Notes: generated by a model not told the origin, from the letters alone. Counted from the stretch's first letter, positions 44,148-53,192 are shown. The stretch is DNA of 64,000 nucleotides from RYN-230 sp963704995 (GCA_963704995.1 CAVPIM010000014.1:1-64000), one strand, 5' to 3'. Program-made: numbers and translations.

Positions 44148-45110
44148 ATGACAGCTACGAACATGGCGGACGAACGGGGGCGACGGCCGGCTGGGGGGAG
44201 CCTGCCGCCCGCAGTGGCCCTGCGCGGGGTAAGCAAGAACTTCGGCTCGGTCCAGGCGGTAAGGGACATCGACCTGGATATCTCGCCCGGGGAAATTGTC
44301 GCGTTCCTCGGACCCAACGGCGCGGGCAAGACCTCGACCATCGACATCATCCTGGGCCTGTCCCAGCCCACCGCAGGCCAGGCGGAAGTCTTCGCGATGC
44401 AGCCTCGGCAGGCCATCTCGCGCGGGCTCGTCTCGGCCGTGATGCAGACCGGCGGCCTGCTGAAGGACTTCACCGTGCGGGAGACGGCGGAGTACACCGC
44501 GAGCCTGTTCGTGCGGCCGAGGCCGGTCAACGAGGCGCTGGCGCGGGCCGGTATCAGCGAGATAGCCGATCGCCGGGTCGGCAAGTGCTCCGGCGGTGAG
44601 CAGCAGCGGCTCCGCTTCGCCATGGCCCTGGTGTCCGACCCGGAGCTGCTGATCCTGGACGAGCCGACCACCGGCATGGACGTCGAGGGACGGCGCGGCT
44701 TCTGGGGGTCGATCCGGCAGGACACGGCGCGGGGCCGGACCGTGCTCTTCGCCACGCACTACCTGGAAGAGGCCGACGCTTACGCCGACCGGATCATCTT
44801 GCTCCGGCACGGCCAGATCGTCGCGGACGGCACCTCATCCGAGGTCAAGGCGATGGCGGCGGGCCGGACGGTCCGGGCCACGCTGGCCAACCCCGACCAG
44901 GCCCGGCTGAGCGCGATCCCCGGCGCGGACAGCGTGGAGGTACGGGGTGACACCGTGCTGATCCACTCCAGCGACAGCGACGCGGTGGCCAGATACCTGC
45001 TGACCAACACGCAGGCCCGGGACCTGGAGATCAACACCCGCGGCCTCGAGGACGCGTTCATCGCCCTGACCAGCGACGACAGTCACACTTCTGCAGGAGG
45101 ATCCCGATGA
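44148..45110 (+). CDS. ABC-2 exporter ATP-binding protein (DrrA-type)
   Basis: A 320-residue ATPase from ATG 44148. It has Walker A GPNGAGKTST, Q-loop VMQTGGLL, signature CSGGEQQRLRFAMAL, Walker B LLILDEPTTGMD and His in FATHYLEEAD. The C-terminal 90 residues are a DrrA-type regulatory tail. The stop overlaps the ATG of the permease gene (ATGA), so the two are coupled. These exporters move drugs, lipids or peptides. In actinomycetes such pairs are often followed by a DesK/DesR-type sensor pair, which is absent here. Confidence 0.93.
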   Translation: MTATNMADERGRRPAGGSLPPAVALRGVSKNFGSVQAVRDIDLDISPGEIVAFLGPNGAGKTSTIDIILGLSQPTAGQAEVFAMQPRQAISRGLVSAVMQTGGLLKDFTVRETAEYTASLFVRPRPVNEALARAGISEIADRRVGKCSGGEQQRLRFAMALVSDPELLILDEPTTGMDVEGRRGFWGSIRQDTARGRTVLFATHYLEEADAYADRIILLRHGQIVADGTSSEVKAMAAGRTVRATLANPDQARLSAIPGADSVEVRGDTVLIHSSDSDAVARYLLTNTQARDLEINTRGLEDAFIALTSDDSHTSAGGSR

Positions 45111-45907
45111 CCACCCAGTCAGTTCCGGCGCCCGCCGCCCTGGACAGGCAAGCTCCGGGCCTGGGCGGCTTCAACGTGACCGTGCTCAGGCTGGAGATCC
45201 GCCGCCTGCTGCGCAACCGGCGCACGGTCATCTTCGCGCTGATCTTCCCGGTCGTGTTCTTCCTGGCCTTCGGGCTGAACAAGGCCTACGCGTCCGATCC
45301 GTACGGGCACGGCAACGTGTCGGCGTTCGTCATGATCAGCATGGCGCTGTACGGGGCCGTCCTGGCCACGACCAGCGGCGGGGCGATGGTCTCGATCGAG
45401 CGGGCCGCGGGCTGGAGCCGCCAGCTCCGGCTGACCCCCCTGTCCCCGGTGGCGTACATCGTGATCAAGATGCTCACCGCGATGATCCTGGGCCTCGCGT
45501 CGGTCATCGCCGTCTTCGTCGTGGGCGGGCTGACGGGCAAGCCCTCGATGCCGATGTACCTGTGGATCGTCAGCGCGGCCAGTGTCTGGATCGGCTCGCT
45601 GGTGTTCGCCGCCTTCGGCCTGTTCATGGGCTACCTGCTGCCGACGGAGAACGTCATGCAGTTCCTGGGCCTCGGACTGGCCCTGCTGTCCTTCGCCGGG
45701 GGCCTGTTCATCCCGCTGAACCAGTTCCCGCAAATCCTGCAGGACATCGCCGAGTACACGCCCCTGTACGGGCTTAACCAGCTCGTGCACGCGCCGCTGC
45801 ACGGCGTGGGGGTTGAAGTGGCGTGGGCGGCCAACGCCGTAGCCTGGCTGGTCATCTTCACCGCGGGCGCCGTCTGGCGGTTCCGCAAGGACACCGCCCG
45901 GGTCTGA
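45107..45907 (+). CDS. ABC-2 type permease
   Basis: A 266-residue integral membrane subunit with six helices (VIFALIFPVVFFLAFGL, FVMISMALYGAVLATT, MILGLASVIAVFVVGGL, LVFAAFGLFMGYLL, VMQFLGLGLALLSFAGGLFIPL, AVAWLVIFTAGAVWRF). WSRQLRLTPLSPVAYIVIKM is the typical cytosolic coupling loop. It forms the exporter with the preceding ATPase. A very strong hairpin lies just after it. Confidence 0.93.
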   Translation: MTTQSVPAPAALDRQAPGLGGFNVTVLRLEIRRLLRNRRTVIFALIFPVVFFLAFGLNKAYASDPYGHGNVSAFVMISMALYGAVLATTSGGAMVSIERAAGWSRQLRLTPLSPVAYIVIKMLTAMILGLASVIAVFVVGGLTGKPSMPMYLWIVSAASVWIGSLVFAAFGLFMGYLLPTENVMQFLGLGLALLSFAGGLFIPLNQFPQILQDIAEYTPLYGLNQLVHAPLHGVGVEVAWAANAVAWLVIFTAGAVWRFRKDTARV

Positions 45908-45937
45908 CGCCTGGGTCCTGACGCGGGGAGCATGGAA

Positions 45938-45983
45938 CCGCCCGCGGGCCGCCGCAGTTCTTTCTGCACCGGCCCGCGGGCGG
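45938..45983. terminator. Strong bidirectional terminator
   Basis: CCGCCCGCGGGCCG (45938-45951) pairs perfectly with CGGCCCGCGGGCGG (45970-45983). The loop itself has a small GCAG/CTGC stem. It separates the convergent ABC-2 permease and acyltransferase genes. Confidence 0.85.
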
Positions 45984-45997
45984 GCTTGGTTGGGGGC

Positions 45998-48076
45998 CTA
46001 GCTGACGAGGCACCCGCTGCTGGCGCCGGCCTTCGGGAAGGCCCGGGCCAGGGCCTGGGCGATGAGCTTGGCGCGGACCGCGTACCCGGCCGAGGTGAAG
46101 TGGATGCCGTCGGAGATGTACCACTTGGCCTTGGCCAGCGCCGCCCAGTTGAAGACCCGCATGTTCGGGTACCTGGCGCAGGCCTTGAGCAGCGTGTTGT
46201 CCCAGGTCAGCATGTTGGCCTCGGAATAGGGCCCGCTGGCCAGCAGCGAGCGGAGATTGACCCACATCACCGGCTCCCCGTGCGCGGCCGCCATCATCCG
46301 CTGGATCCGGGCCATCAGGCCCACGTTGGAGCCCACGGCCACGTCCGCGGTGTCGTTGGTCCCGAGCGCGATCACCCAGCAGCCGCGGAACCCGCCCCGG
46401 TAGATGGCCTGCGCCGCGTCATAGCCGTTGACCTGGCCGGGCAGCACCTCGACCACGGAGCGGGCCCCGGAGATGTCCCACCGGACGCTGCCGACCCCCA
46501 CGTCGTGGTACCGCGCGGCTATCCGCTTCGCCGGGTTGGGCAGGTACTCCGGAGAGACCAGGCCGTCGGAGGTGGAGTCGCCGATGTGCGTCACGGCGTG
46601 ACAGGACGTGCGCAGTGAGGCCGCCGGGACCGGCGCGCCGCCGGCCGGGGCTGCCCCGCCGCCCGGGGCTGCCCCGCCGCCGGGGGCGCCCCCGGCGCCC
46701 GCCGCGCCACCGCCCGTGCTGGTCCCGCCCGGGCTGGTCCCGCTCGTGCTGGTCCCGCTCGTGCCGGACCCGCCCTGGCTCCTGCCGCCGGCCGGCGGCA
46801 GGACCGAGCCCGCGGCCAGGGCGCTGGTGGCGGCGTCGCCCACGGTGGGCACCCGCACCGCACCACTCAGCCCGGCGCAGGCCAGGGCGACGACCATCGC
46901 CCCGCCGGTGACCGCGGCCCAGCCTCTGATCCCGGCGGGCTCGCCCTGCCAGGCCGGCCGCGACCGCAGCCGTTTCCAGGCCCGCCCGAGCGCGCCCCGG
47001 CGGATTGGCTCCTCAACGAAGCGCCACGACAGCGCGGCAATCCCGATGCTCGCCGCGACCTGGAGGGCGGCCCGCGGCAGGTCCTCGGCGGAATTGGCCG
47101 GGGAAGTCAGGATGATCACCGGGTAATGCCACAGGTAGATCCCGTAGGAACGGACGCCGATCCAGCGCAGTGGCTTCCAGCCCAGGGCCGCGCCGACCAG
47201 GCTGCCGGGGCACGCGGCCGCGGCCACCACCCCGGCGGTGGCCACCGACAGCAGCACCAGCCCGCCCTGGTAGGTGAAGGCCGAGTACTGGCCCACCCGC
47301 CAGATCATCAGCCCGACCACGGCCAGCCCGGCGAACCCCGCCCCGTCCAGCGCAACCCTCTTCCAGAGCGCGGTCCGGGCGGTACGGACGCTGGGCCAGA
47401 CCATGGCCAGCGCCGCCCCGATCAGCAGGCCGCAGGCGCGGGTGTCGGAGCCCTCGTAGATCCGGGTCGGGTCGTAGCCGGGGTGGTAGAGCATGAGCAT
47501 CCCCACCGCCGAGGCGGCGGCCAGGGCCAGGGTGGGCAGCGCCAGCCAGCGCACCGCGCTGGGCCGCCGGCCCCGCAGGAAGAACACGCCGGCCAGCAGC
47601 AGCCAGGGCCAGACCAGGTAGAACTGCTCCTCCACGGCCAGCGACCAGAGGTGATCGAACGGGCCGGGCGGCGCGAACCTCGCGAAGTAGGAGCTGTGGG
47701 TGTAGATGTAGTACCAGTTGCTGGAGTACGTCGCGGCGCCGGCCACGGCCCCGCGCAGGCTGGCCAGCCGGGCAGGGCTTATCACGGTGATCCACGCGGT
47801 CACCACGGCCAGCATCACGAACAGGGCTGGGAGCAGCCGCCGGGCCCGCCGGAGCCAGAAGTCCCCGAGGTTCAGCCCGCCCGACCTGACCCACTGGCCG
47901 AGCAGCAGGTCGGTGATGAGGTACCCGCTGAGCGTGAAGAAGACGCCCACGCCGAGCAGGCCGCCAGGCGCCCAGCCGAACTGCTCGTGGTAGGCGATGA
48001 CAGCGAGCACCGCCAGCGCGCGCAGCCCATCGAGCCCGGGCATGTAGCGCTGGCCGGAGCGGACTGGTTCCGGCAT
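45998..48076 (-). CDS. OafA/YrhL-type acyltransferase-3 fused to SGNH hydrolase domain
   Basis: A 692-residue membrane O-acyltransferase from ATG 48076, with GGGGGGAA before it. The acyltransferase-3 domain (about 1-380, roughly ten helices) has RYMPGLDGLRALAVLAVIAYH with its conserved His, GGLLGVGVFFTLSGYLITDLLL, FWLRRARRLLPALFVML, DHLWSLAVEEQFYLVWP and WIGVRSYGIYLWHYPVI. A Gly/Ser/Thr-rich linker leads to an extracytoplasmic SGNH domain: THIGDSTSDGLVSPEYL (Ser nucleophile), ALGTNDTADV and DGIHFTSAGYAVRA (Asp-x-x-His). Such fusions move acyl groups across the membrane and attach them to envelope glycans. The SGNH part is closely related to the free SGNH protein encoded next. Confidence 0.92.
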   Translation of the reverse strand: MPEPVRSGQRYMPGLDGLRALAVLAVIAYHEQFGWAPGGLLGVGVFFTLSGYLITDLLLGQWVRSGGLNLGDFWLRRARRLLPALFVMLAVVTAWITVISPARLASLRGAVAGAATYSSNWYYIYTHSSYFARFAPPGPFDHLWSLAVEEQFYLVWPWLLLAGVFFLRGRRPSAVRWLALPTLALAAASAVGMLMLYHPGYDPTRIYEGSDTRACGLLIGAALAMVWPSVRTARTALWKRVALDGAGFAGLAVVGLMIWRVGQYSAFTYQGGLVLLSVATAGVVAAAACPGSLVGAALGWKPLRWIGVRSYGIYLWHYPVIILTSPANSAEDLPRAALQVAASIGIAALSWRFVEEPIRRGALGRAWKRLRSRPAWQGEPAGIRGWAAVTGGAMVVALACAGLSGAVRVPTVGDAATSALAAGSVLPPAGGRSQGGSGTSGTSTSGTSPGGTSTGGGAAGAGGAPGGGAAPGGGAAPAGGAPVPAASLRTSCHAVTHIGDSTSDGLVSPEYLPNPAKRIAARYHDVGVGSVRWDISGARSVVEVLPGQVNGYDAAQAIYRGGFRGCWVIALGTNDTADVAVGSNVGLMARIQRMMAAAHGEPVMWVNLRSLLASGPYSEANMLTWDNTLLKACARYPNMRVFNWAALAKAKWYISDGIHFTSAGYAVRAKLIAQALARAFPKAGASSGCLVS

Positions 48077-48366
48077 GGTTTTCCCCCCGTGCCGCGAACG
48101 CCCCGTCCGGCTCCCCCCGTCCGGCAAGGTCGTGCTTGTGCGCGGCAGAGAATGCACTACCCAATGCCACACATCGATTACACATAGTAGTCGGAAGGGA
48201 TTGGACCATCACCCTCAACGGGCGAGGCGCAATGTCCGGGCATTGGCCCAGATAGTCGCGGAACGGCGGCTTTAAAGGACGGGCGGATAGGACGGCGCGG
48301 GCCGGGGCGGCCGGCCGCCACGCAACCGCCGGGGGCAGTCAGCGGACACCGAACCGCCGGGGGCGG
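48077..48366. other. Intergenic region upstream of the acyltransferase gene
   Basis: About 290 bases. The lower-GC part at 48150-48220 (CACATCGATTACACATAGTAG) is a probable promoter for the leftward acyltransferase. The remainder contains GCCGGGGGC-type repeats: AACCGCCGGGGGCAGTCAGCGGA at 48322-48344 is nearly repeated at 48353-48374 (AACCGCCGGGGGCGGTCAGCGGA). No gene is seen. Confidence 0.5.
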
Positions 48367-49315
48367 TCAGCGGATGACGCAGCTGGCCCTGGGCCCCGCG
48401 CGGGGGAAGGCGCGGGCCAGGGCACGGGCGATCAGGTGCGCCCGGGCCGCGTAACCCGCCGAGGTGTAGTGGATCCCGTCCGAGATGAACCAGGCGGCCT
48501 GGGCGACCGACGCCCAGTCGAAGATCCGCAGGTTCGGGTACTGGTGACAGGCCTGCAGCAGCGTGTCGTTCCAGAGCTGCATGTTCGCCTCGGACCAGGG
48601 GCCGGACGGGTCGAGGGTCTTCACGTTCACCCACAACACCGGCGCCCCGTGGGCGACCGACATGAGCTCCCGGATGCGGCCCATCCGGCCGACACCCGAG
48701 CCGACCGACACGTTCGCGGTGTCGTTGGTGCCGAGGGCGATCACCCAGCAGCCCCGGAACCCTCCGCTGGCCAGGTTGCGGGCGGTGTCGTAGCCGTTGA
48801 CCTGGCCCGGCATCTCCTCCAGCATCGACCGCCCGCCGGACGCGTCGATCAGGCTGTGCCTGACCCCGACGTCCCGGTACTGGGCCGCGAGGCGCTGGGC
48901 CGGGTCCGGCAGGTCCAGCGGCGAGACCAGCCCCACCGAGGTGGAATCGCCGATGTGGGCCACGGAACGGCAGAAGGTCCCGGGCCGGCGGGCCGCGGGC
49001 CGCGCCGAGGCGGCGCGGTGGGCGGCACCCGGCGTGGAATGGCCCGGCCTGGAATGAGCCGACGCAGAAGGGCCCGGCCCGGAGGTGACGGCCCGGGAGG
49101 TGCCCGAGGTGGCGGCGGCCGGGGACGCGGCGCCGGCCCGCCGGCGTACTGGCCGCGGCGGCCCGCGCGCCGCCGCCCGCCGACGGGAAGAGACCCGCCG
49201 CCGTGGCCCCCAGGAGCACCGCCAGGACGGCGGCGAGCGTCCCGGCCAGTACAGCCCCGCCACGCGCTCCGTTCAGCGCTTGCCGCCACCGCGAGAATCG
49301 GACACGAGAGTACAT
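48367..49315 (-). CDS. Exported SGNH-family hydrolase, one frame break
   Basis: An exported protein of about 315 residues. ATG 49315 opens YSRVRFSRWRQALNGARGGAVLAGTLAAVLAVLLGATAAGLF, an N-in anchor or signal. A shift near 49135-49145 is needed to join this to the hydrolase frame, in an Ala/Pro/Ser-rich linker. The SGNH domain has CRSVAHIGDSTSVGLVSPLDLPD (nucleophile Ser), ALGTNDTANV and DGIHYTSAGYAARAHLIARALA. Residues align one to one with the SGNH domain of the neighbouring acyltransferase fusion, so the two arose by duplication. It probably removes or transfers acyl groups outside the cell. Confidence 0.87.
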
Positions 49316-49473
49316 TCGGCCGACACTACCCAAGGAAATCGCCCGCTTAGTCACAAACAACATGTAACAAGCACACCGACCCCAAAAAGGCTGTTATCGG
49401 GCGGGAACTTCCTCATAGGGCCGCCGGTGCCTGCGGGCAGGGCAGCAGGGACGCCGCGATCCGCGCGGGATCC

Positions 49474-49923
49474 CTAGAGAGCGCGCTCGAAGCGGACGAG
49501 GTCGCGGCCGGGCCCGTCATAGTCAGCGACCGGGCCGGTCACGGAGAAGCCCATCGCCCGGTGGAAGGCGATGGATCCAGAATTGACCGGGGCGGTGACG
49601 GCCGAGACTGTGGTCCGCCCGTCGGCGCGGGCCAGGGTAAAGAACCCGGCGTACAGCAGCTGGGCCAGGCCCTGGCGGCGAGCCTGCGGCGCCACCCCGG
49701 CGAAATGGACGTACGCCTGCCGCGGATCCGAGGGCGACAGGATCCCGATCAGGAACGCCAGCGGTCCCCCGGGCCCGTCGATCACCAGGCTGCTGCGGTG
49801 GAAGTGGTCCAGGAACAGGCGGGGCAGCGCGCCCAGGACGGGGCGGCCCCACCAGTCGTCGACGGCCGCCGCGATGGCCGGGTAGTCACCGGGCCGCGCC
49901 GCGCGTGGATGGCTCTCAGTCAC
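49474..49923 (-). CDS. GNAT-family N-acetyltransferase
   Basis: A 149-residue acetyltransferase from GTG 49923. The acetyl-CoA site is VHFAGVAPQARRQGLAQLLYAGFF (Q/R-x-x-G-x-A pattern), and SGSIAFHRAMGFSVTG is the typical late motif. The substrate is unknown. Its start overlaps the stop of a small membrane ORF by eight bases, so they may be coupled. Confidence 0.9.
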   Translation of the reverse strand: MTESHPRAARPGDYPAIAAAVDDWWGRPVLGALPRLFLDHFHRSSLVIDGPGGPLAFLIGILSPSDPRQAYVHFAGVAPQARRQGLAQLLYAGFFTLARADGRTTVSAVTAPVNSGSIAFHRAMGFSVTGPVADYDGPGRDLVRFERAL

Positions 49924-50020
49924 CCGGCTTGCGGTCGCGATTGCGCTCGGACCGCCTCAGCGTCACCAGCACGGCCACGATAAAGACGAACAGGGCCGCC
50001 GCGATCAGGTAGTCAGCCAC
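49916..50020 (-). CDS. 34-residue single-pass membrane protein
   Basis: GTG 50020 follows AAGGGGGC by a few bases. The product is one helix (YLIAAALFVFIVAVLVTL) and a strongly basic tail (RRSERNRDRKPGD). It overlaps the GNAT gene start by eight bases, which supports real translation. No family is recognised. Confidence 0.5.
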   Translation of the reverse strand: MADYLIAAALFVFIVAVLVTLRRSERNRDRKPGD

Positions 50021-50056
50021 GCTGCCCCCTTGTCTGCATGACCCGGATACTAGCAA

Positions 50057-50854
50057 TCAGCGCAAATCAGCCGGCTGGCCCGCGGGCGAGACCCACATCC
50101 CGGTGACGTCCAGGAGCGGTGTCACGCACGGCGGTCCCGCGGCGACGCTGACCCGGGGCACGCCCGCGGGCCCCACACTGACGATCATGGCAGAACGGGT
50201 GCCGTACCGCTCCGTGTGCACGCAGGCGGCCGACAGCTCGGCTGGCCGGGCCAGGTGGCCGTCGCCGGCGGGCTGCGGCCCGGCGGCCGGCTGATGATCC
50301 CGGAGGATCCCGCCCAGCCCGGCTTCGATCCGTGCCCCGTCCGCCAGGGCCGCGGCCACGCGCCCGGCCACCTGCTGCTGCTTGGCGGACCGCTGCCGCA
50401 GCGGCGCGTTCTCCAGGACGTAGCTCCCCGGCGGCAGTTCCTCGGCCCGGGCCCGGGGCCCGCCGCTCACATCGACGAAGAAGAGCGCGTGCCGGTCGCC
50501 GACGAGCATCCAGCACGGGTTGTAGTCGGCGGGATCGAGGCGGGCGCACACCTCGGTCACGGCCGTCGCCGCGTCCTTGTAGGCGGCGAAGGCGAGCGGC
50601 AGTTCGCCCCGGGACCGCCTGGCAGGGTCGCGCGCCGTCGCCGGCTGGTTGGTCAGGCCGGCCACCACCCCGTGCTCGTTGACCGCCAGCCAGGTCCCGC
50701 CGGCCTGCTCGTCCCGGCCGCCCAGGATCCGCGGCTGCGCGGCCCGGAGCACGGTGATCGGGTCAGCCGGCCGCTGATACAGCTCGTCCCGGTTCGCCGC
50801 GATCAGCAGCGGCGCACCAGGCACGATCCCGGACAGGGCAATGAGCAAGCACAC
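50057..50854 (-). CDS. NRDE/TANGO2-family protein
   Basis: A 265-residue protein. GTG 50854 is chosen so that Cys2 follows directly (VCLLIALSGIVPGAPLLIAANRDELYQRPADP), as in the whole family. NRDE is the eponymous motif, then GGRDEQAGGTWLAVNEHGVVAGLTN and RSRGELP. The Cys at position 2 suggests an N-terminal nucleophile. TANGO2 relatives have been linked to haem or lipid handling, but the bacterial role is unknown. Confidence 0.92.
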   Translation of the reverse strand: MCLLIALSGIVPGAPLLIAANRDELYQRPADPITVLRAAQPRILGGRDEQAGGTWLAVNEHGVVAGLTNQPATARDPARRSRGELPLAFAAYKDAATAVTEVCARLDPADYNPCWMLVGDRHALFFVDVSGGPRARAEELPPGSYVLENAPLRQRSAKQQQVAGRVAAALADGARIEAGLGGILRDHQPAAGPQPAGDGHLARPAELSAACVHTERYGTRSAMIVSVGPAGVPRVSVAAGPPCVTPLLDVTGMWVSPAGQPADLR

Positions 50855-51003
50855 AGCTGCGACGTTACCCGCCTGCCGGGGGAAATCTCCTCGCCGCGAC
50901 CCGGCGGCGCAGCGGCCCACCGGTCAGGCCAACCGCCAGGGCCCAAAGGGCGTCATACCAGTCACACGGCTCACGGAGCCGCCTGGGCAGAAAGAACCTA
51001 CCG

Positions 51004-51651
51004 ATGACCCTATGTTCACCCGCGCTCCGGCGAGCACTCGCCGGGGCGGCGCTCCCCCTGATGGCGGCGCTCGCCGCCGGATGCGGGAGCAGCGGCAGCC
51101 CGGCTGCCGCACCGACCAAGACGATCACGGTCAAAGCCACGCCCGCCGCGCCGGCCAGCACCGCCGCGGCCAGCAGGACCCCGGCCGCGGGCCAGGCCAG
51201 CCCGACCCTGGCCGGGGCGGCACCGGCCTGCCCGACCCGTTCCCTGGGCCTCAAGCTCGGGCTGGCCCAGGGCGCCGCAGGCAGCACGTACCAGGTCATC
51301 GACTTCACCAATATCTCTAACGCCACCTGCACGCTGTACGGGTATCCCGGCGTGTCACTCGCGGGCGGAAAACCCGTCACGCAGATCGGCCTGGCCGCGG
51401 CCGAGAGCCACGCCACGCCGCGGAAGCTGATCACGCTTCCCCCCGGCGCGGTCGCGAACGCCGTGCTGCAGATCGCCCACGCCGTCAACTTCCCGGCCGC
51501 CAAGTGCCACCCGGTCACCGCGGACTACCTGCAGATCTACCCGCCGAACCAGACCACCCCGGCGTATCTGCACTACTCCTCGCAGACCTGCGCCAAGCCG
51601 GTTCAGGTCCTGACGATCAGCGTGGTGCAGGCCGGATCGGGCGGCCAGTAG
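51004..51651 (+). CDS. DUF4232 lipoprotein
   Basis: A 215-residue exported protein from ATG 51004. The signal ends in a lipobox LAAGC with the lipidated Cys at 27. A Thr/Ala/Pro-rich linker is followed by the DUF4232 domain with its four Cys (PACPTRSLGLKLG, NATCTLYGYPGVSL, AKCHPVTADYLQIYPP, SQTCAKPVQVLTI), likely two disulfides. The domain has a beta-sandwich fold and unknown role, common in streptomycete and mycobacterial surface proteins. A terminator hairpin follows. Confidence 0.9.
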   Translation: MTLCSPALRRALAGAALPLMAALAAGCGSSGSPAAAPTKTITVKATPAAPASTAAASRTPAAGQASPTLAGAAPACPTRSLGLKLGLAQGAAGSTYQVIDFTNISNATCTLYGYPGVSLAGGKPVTQIGLAAAESHATPRKLITLPPGAVANAVLQIAHAVNFPAAKCHPVTADYLQIYPPNQTTPAYLHYSSQTCAKPVQVLTISVVQAGSGGQ

Positions 51652-51678
51652 GCGCTGCGGCCCCAGCCGTGCCGGTCG

Positions 51679-51716
51679 CGGCCCGGAACAACCCCGTCGC
51701 GGGCTGTTCCGGGCCG
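51679..51716 (+). terminator. Terminator after the DUF4232 gene
   Basis: CGGCCCGGAACA (51679-51690) pairs perfectly with TGTTCCGGGCCG (51705-51716) around a 14-base loop, 28 bases after the stop. Confidence 0.75.
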
Positions 51717-51741
51717 TCCGCTGGTGGGCCATACTGCTGAG

Positions 51742-52134
51742 ATGGGCGACCGCAATGTGCTCGGTGGGGAACTGGAGCCGTGTGGCAACGACCCAGTCAC
51801 GGGGTTTTACCGGGATGGATGCTGCAACACGGGCCCGGAGGACCGGGGCAGCCACACGATCTGCGCGGTGGTGACCGCCGAGTTCCTGGAGCATCAGCGC
51901 GGCATCGGCAACGACCTGAGTACCCCGGTGCCGCAGTACCGCTTCCCCGGGCTGGTCCCCGGCGACCGGTGGTGCGTCACCGCGGCGAACTGGCTGCGGG
52001 CCCATCAGGACGGGGCGGGGTCGCCGGTGGTGCTGGCCTCGACCCATGAGCGGACCCTGGAGATCGTCCCGCTGGAGGCGCTCCAGCGGTACTCGGTTGA
52101 CGTTCCCGCCAATCCGGGTGCGCTCGAGGAATGA
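51742..52134 (+). CDS. DUF2237 family protein
   Basis: A 130-residue protein from ATG 51742. The signatures NVLGGELEPCGNDPVTGFYRDGCCNTGPEDRGSHTICAVVTAEFLEHQRGIGNDLSTPVPQYRFPGLVPGDRWCVTAANWLRA match DUF2237 throughout. The conserved Cys, His and Asp residues suggest a metal or catalytic site, but no function is known. Confidence 0.93.
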   Translation: MGDRNVLGGELEPCGNDPVTGFYRDGCCNTGPEDRGSHTICAVVTAEFLEHQRGIGNDLSTPVPQYRFPGLVPGDRWCVTAANWLRAHQDGAGSPVVLASTHERTLEIVPLEALQRYSVDVPANPGALEE

Positions 52135-52211
52135 GATCCGCGGCCTCGGCGGCCGCGTTCGCCTGCCTGGCCGGCCGGTGAGTTCCGCCGCCCCGCGCGG
52201 TCTGAAGAGTC

Positions 52212-53117
52212 ATGGGGATACCGGGGCCCGAGAACGGGACGCCTGCGCGCAACAATGCTGTCCACCACCGGGCTGTCCACCACCGGGCTGTCCACCACGG
52301 GCGACGACGGGCTGCCCTGCACGGGTCGGCCCTGCACCGGGCCGCCCACCAGGAGGCGGAACTGTGGTGGGACGAGCGCGGCACGGGTGAGCCGCTGGTC
52401 CTGCTGCACGGCGGGCTGACCGATTCGCGGTCCTTCTCGCGGAACGTGCCCGTGCTCGCCGAGCGCTTCCACGTGTACACCCCGGATGCCCGCGGGCACG
52501 GGCACACCCCCGACATGCCCGGGCCGATCACCCCCGAGCTTCTGCTGAACGATGTGGTGGCCTTCCTGACCACCGTGGTGGGCGGCCCGGCCCACCTGGC
52601 CGGGCACAGCATGGGCGCCACCACGGCCCTGCACGTCGCCCTGCGTCATCCCGGCCTGGTCCGGCGGCTGATCCTGGTCAGCGCGAGCATCCGGCCGCCC
52701 CGGCTCAAGACCCCCGATTCGCCGTGGCCGGGCCTGGATGAGCTGATCAGGTTTCTCGGGCCGGGCTACGGGGAGGTCTCGCCCGACGGGCAGGCCCACT
52801 TCCCCGTCGTGGCCAGCAAGATCGTGACGATGCTCACCGGGGCGCCCGCGCTGGCCCAGGCCGACCTCGGCGGGGTCGGCCGCCGCACCCTGCTGATGGC
52901 CGGCGACGAGGACGCTGTTCCGCTGGACGACACCCTGGCCCTGTACGACGGGATCCCCGGCGCCGAGCTCGCCATCGTGCCCGGAACCTCACACTTCCTG
53001 CTGCGGGAAAAGCCTGACCTGTGCAACGCGATCATGCTGGACTTCCTGACCGGCCCACATGTTCCGGCCGTCCCCCCGGTGCGGCGCACCAGGTCCCGGG
53101 GCAGCAGGCTACGTTGA
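52212..53117 (+). CDS. Alpha/beta hydrolase
   Basis: A 301-residue hydrolase. Family homology begins near residue 49 (ELWWDERGTGEPLVLLHGGLTDSRSF). The nucleophile is Ser in LAGHSMGATTAL; the acid is in LLMAGDEDAVP and the base is His in VPGTSHFLLREKP. ATG 52212 is the only clear in-frame start, but its ribosome site is poor. The first 47 residues are low-complexity and come from a 15-base minisatellite (AVHHRAVHHRAVHHG). The true N-terminus may differ or the leader may have shifted frame. Substrate unknown. Confidence 0.82.
   Translation: MGIPGPENGTPARNNAVHHRAVHHRAVHHGRRRAALHGSALHRAAHQEAELWWDERGTGEPLVLLHGGLTDSRSFSRNVPVLAERFHVYTPDARGHGHTPDMPGPITPELLLNDVVAFLTTVVGGPAHLAGHSMGATTALHVALRHPGLVRRLILVSASIRPPRLKTPDSPWPGLDELIRFLGPGYGEVSPDGQAHFPVVASKIVTMLTGAPALAQADLGGVGRRTLLMAGDEDAVPLDDTLALYDGIPGAELAIVPGTSHFLLREKPDLCNAIMLDFLTGPHVPAVPPVRRTRSRGSRLR
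52258..52301 (+). repeat. 15-base minisatellite at hydrolase N-terminus
   Basis: CTGTCCACCACCGGG occurs twice at 52258-52287, followed by a 14-base unit (CTGTCCACCACGGG) to 52301. A related pair CTCGCTGACCACCGG/CTCGCTGACCACTGG lies near 53151-53180 just ahead of pgi. Confidence 0.85.
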
Positions 53118-53192
53118 TGCCTGCGGCCCATGGCTGATCCTGCCCGCTGACTCGCTGACCACCGGCTCGCTGACCACTGGAGGACTGAGCAG

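Noticed and set aside
44148..45907. Antibiotic resistance exporter (DrrAB) with biosynthetic cluster
   Set aside because: The ABC-2 pair is generic and no polyketide or peptide synthase gene occurs in the window.
48180..48300. Possible small RNA or tRNA in the intergenic region
   Set aside because: No cloverleaf, anticodon arm or TTCGA-type T-loop could be folded; it is more likely promoter sequence.
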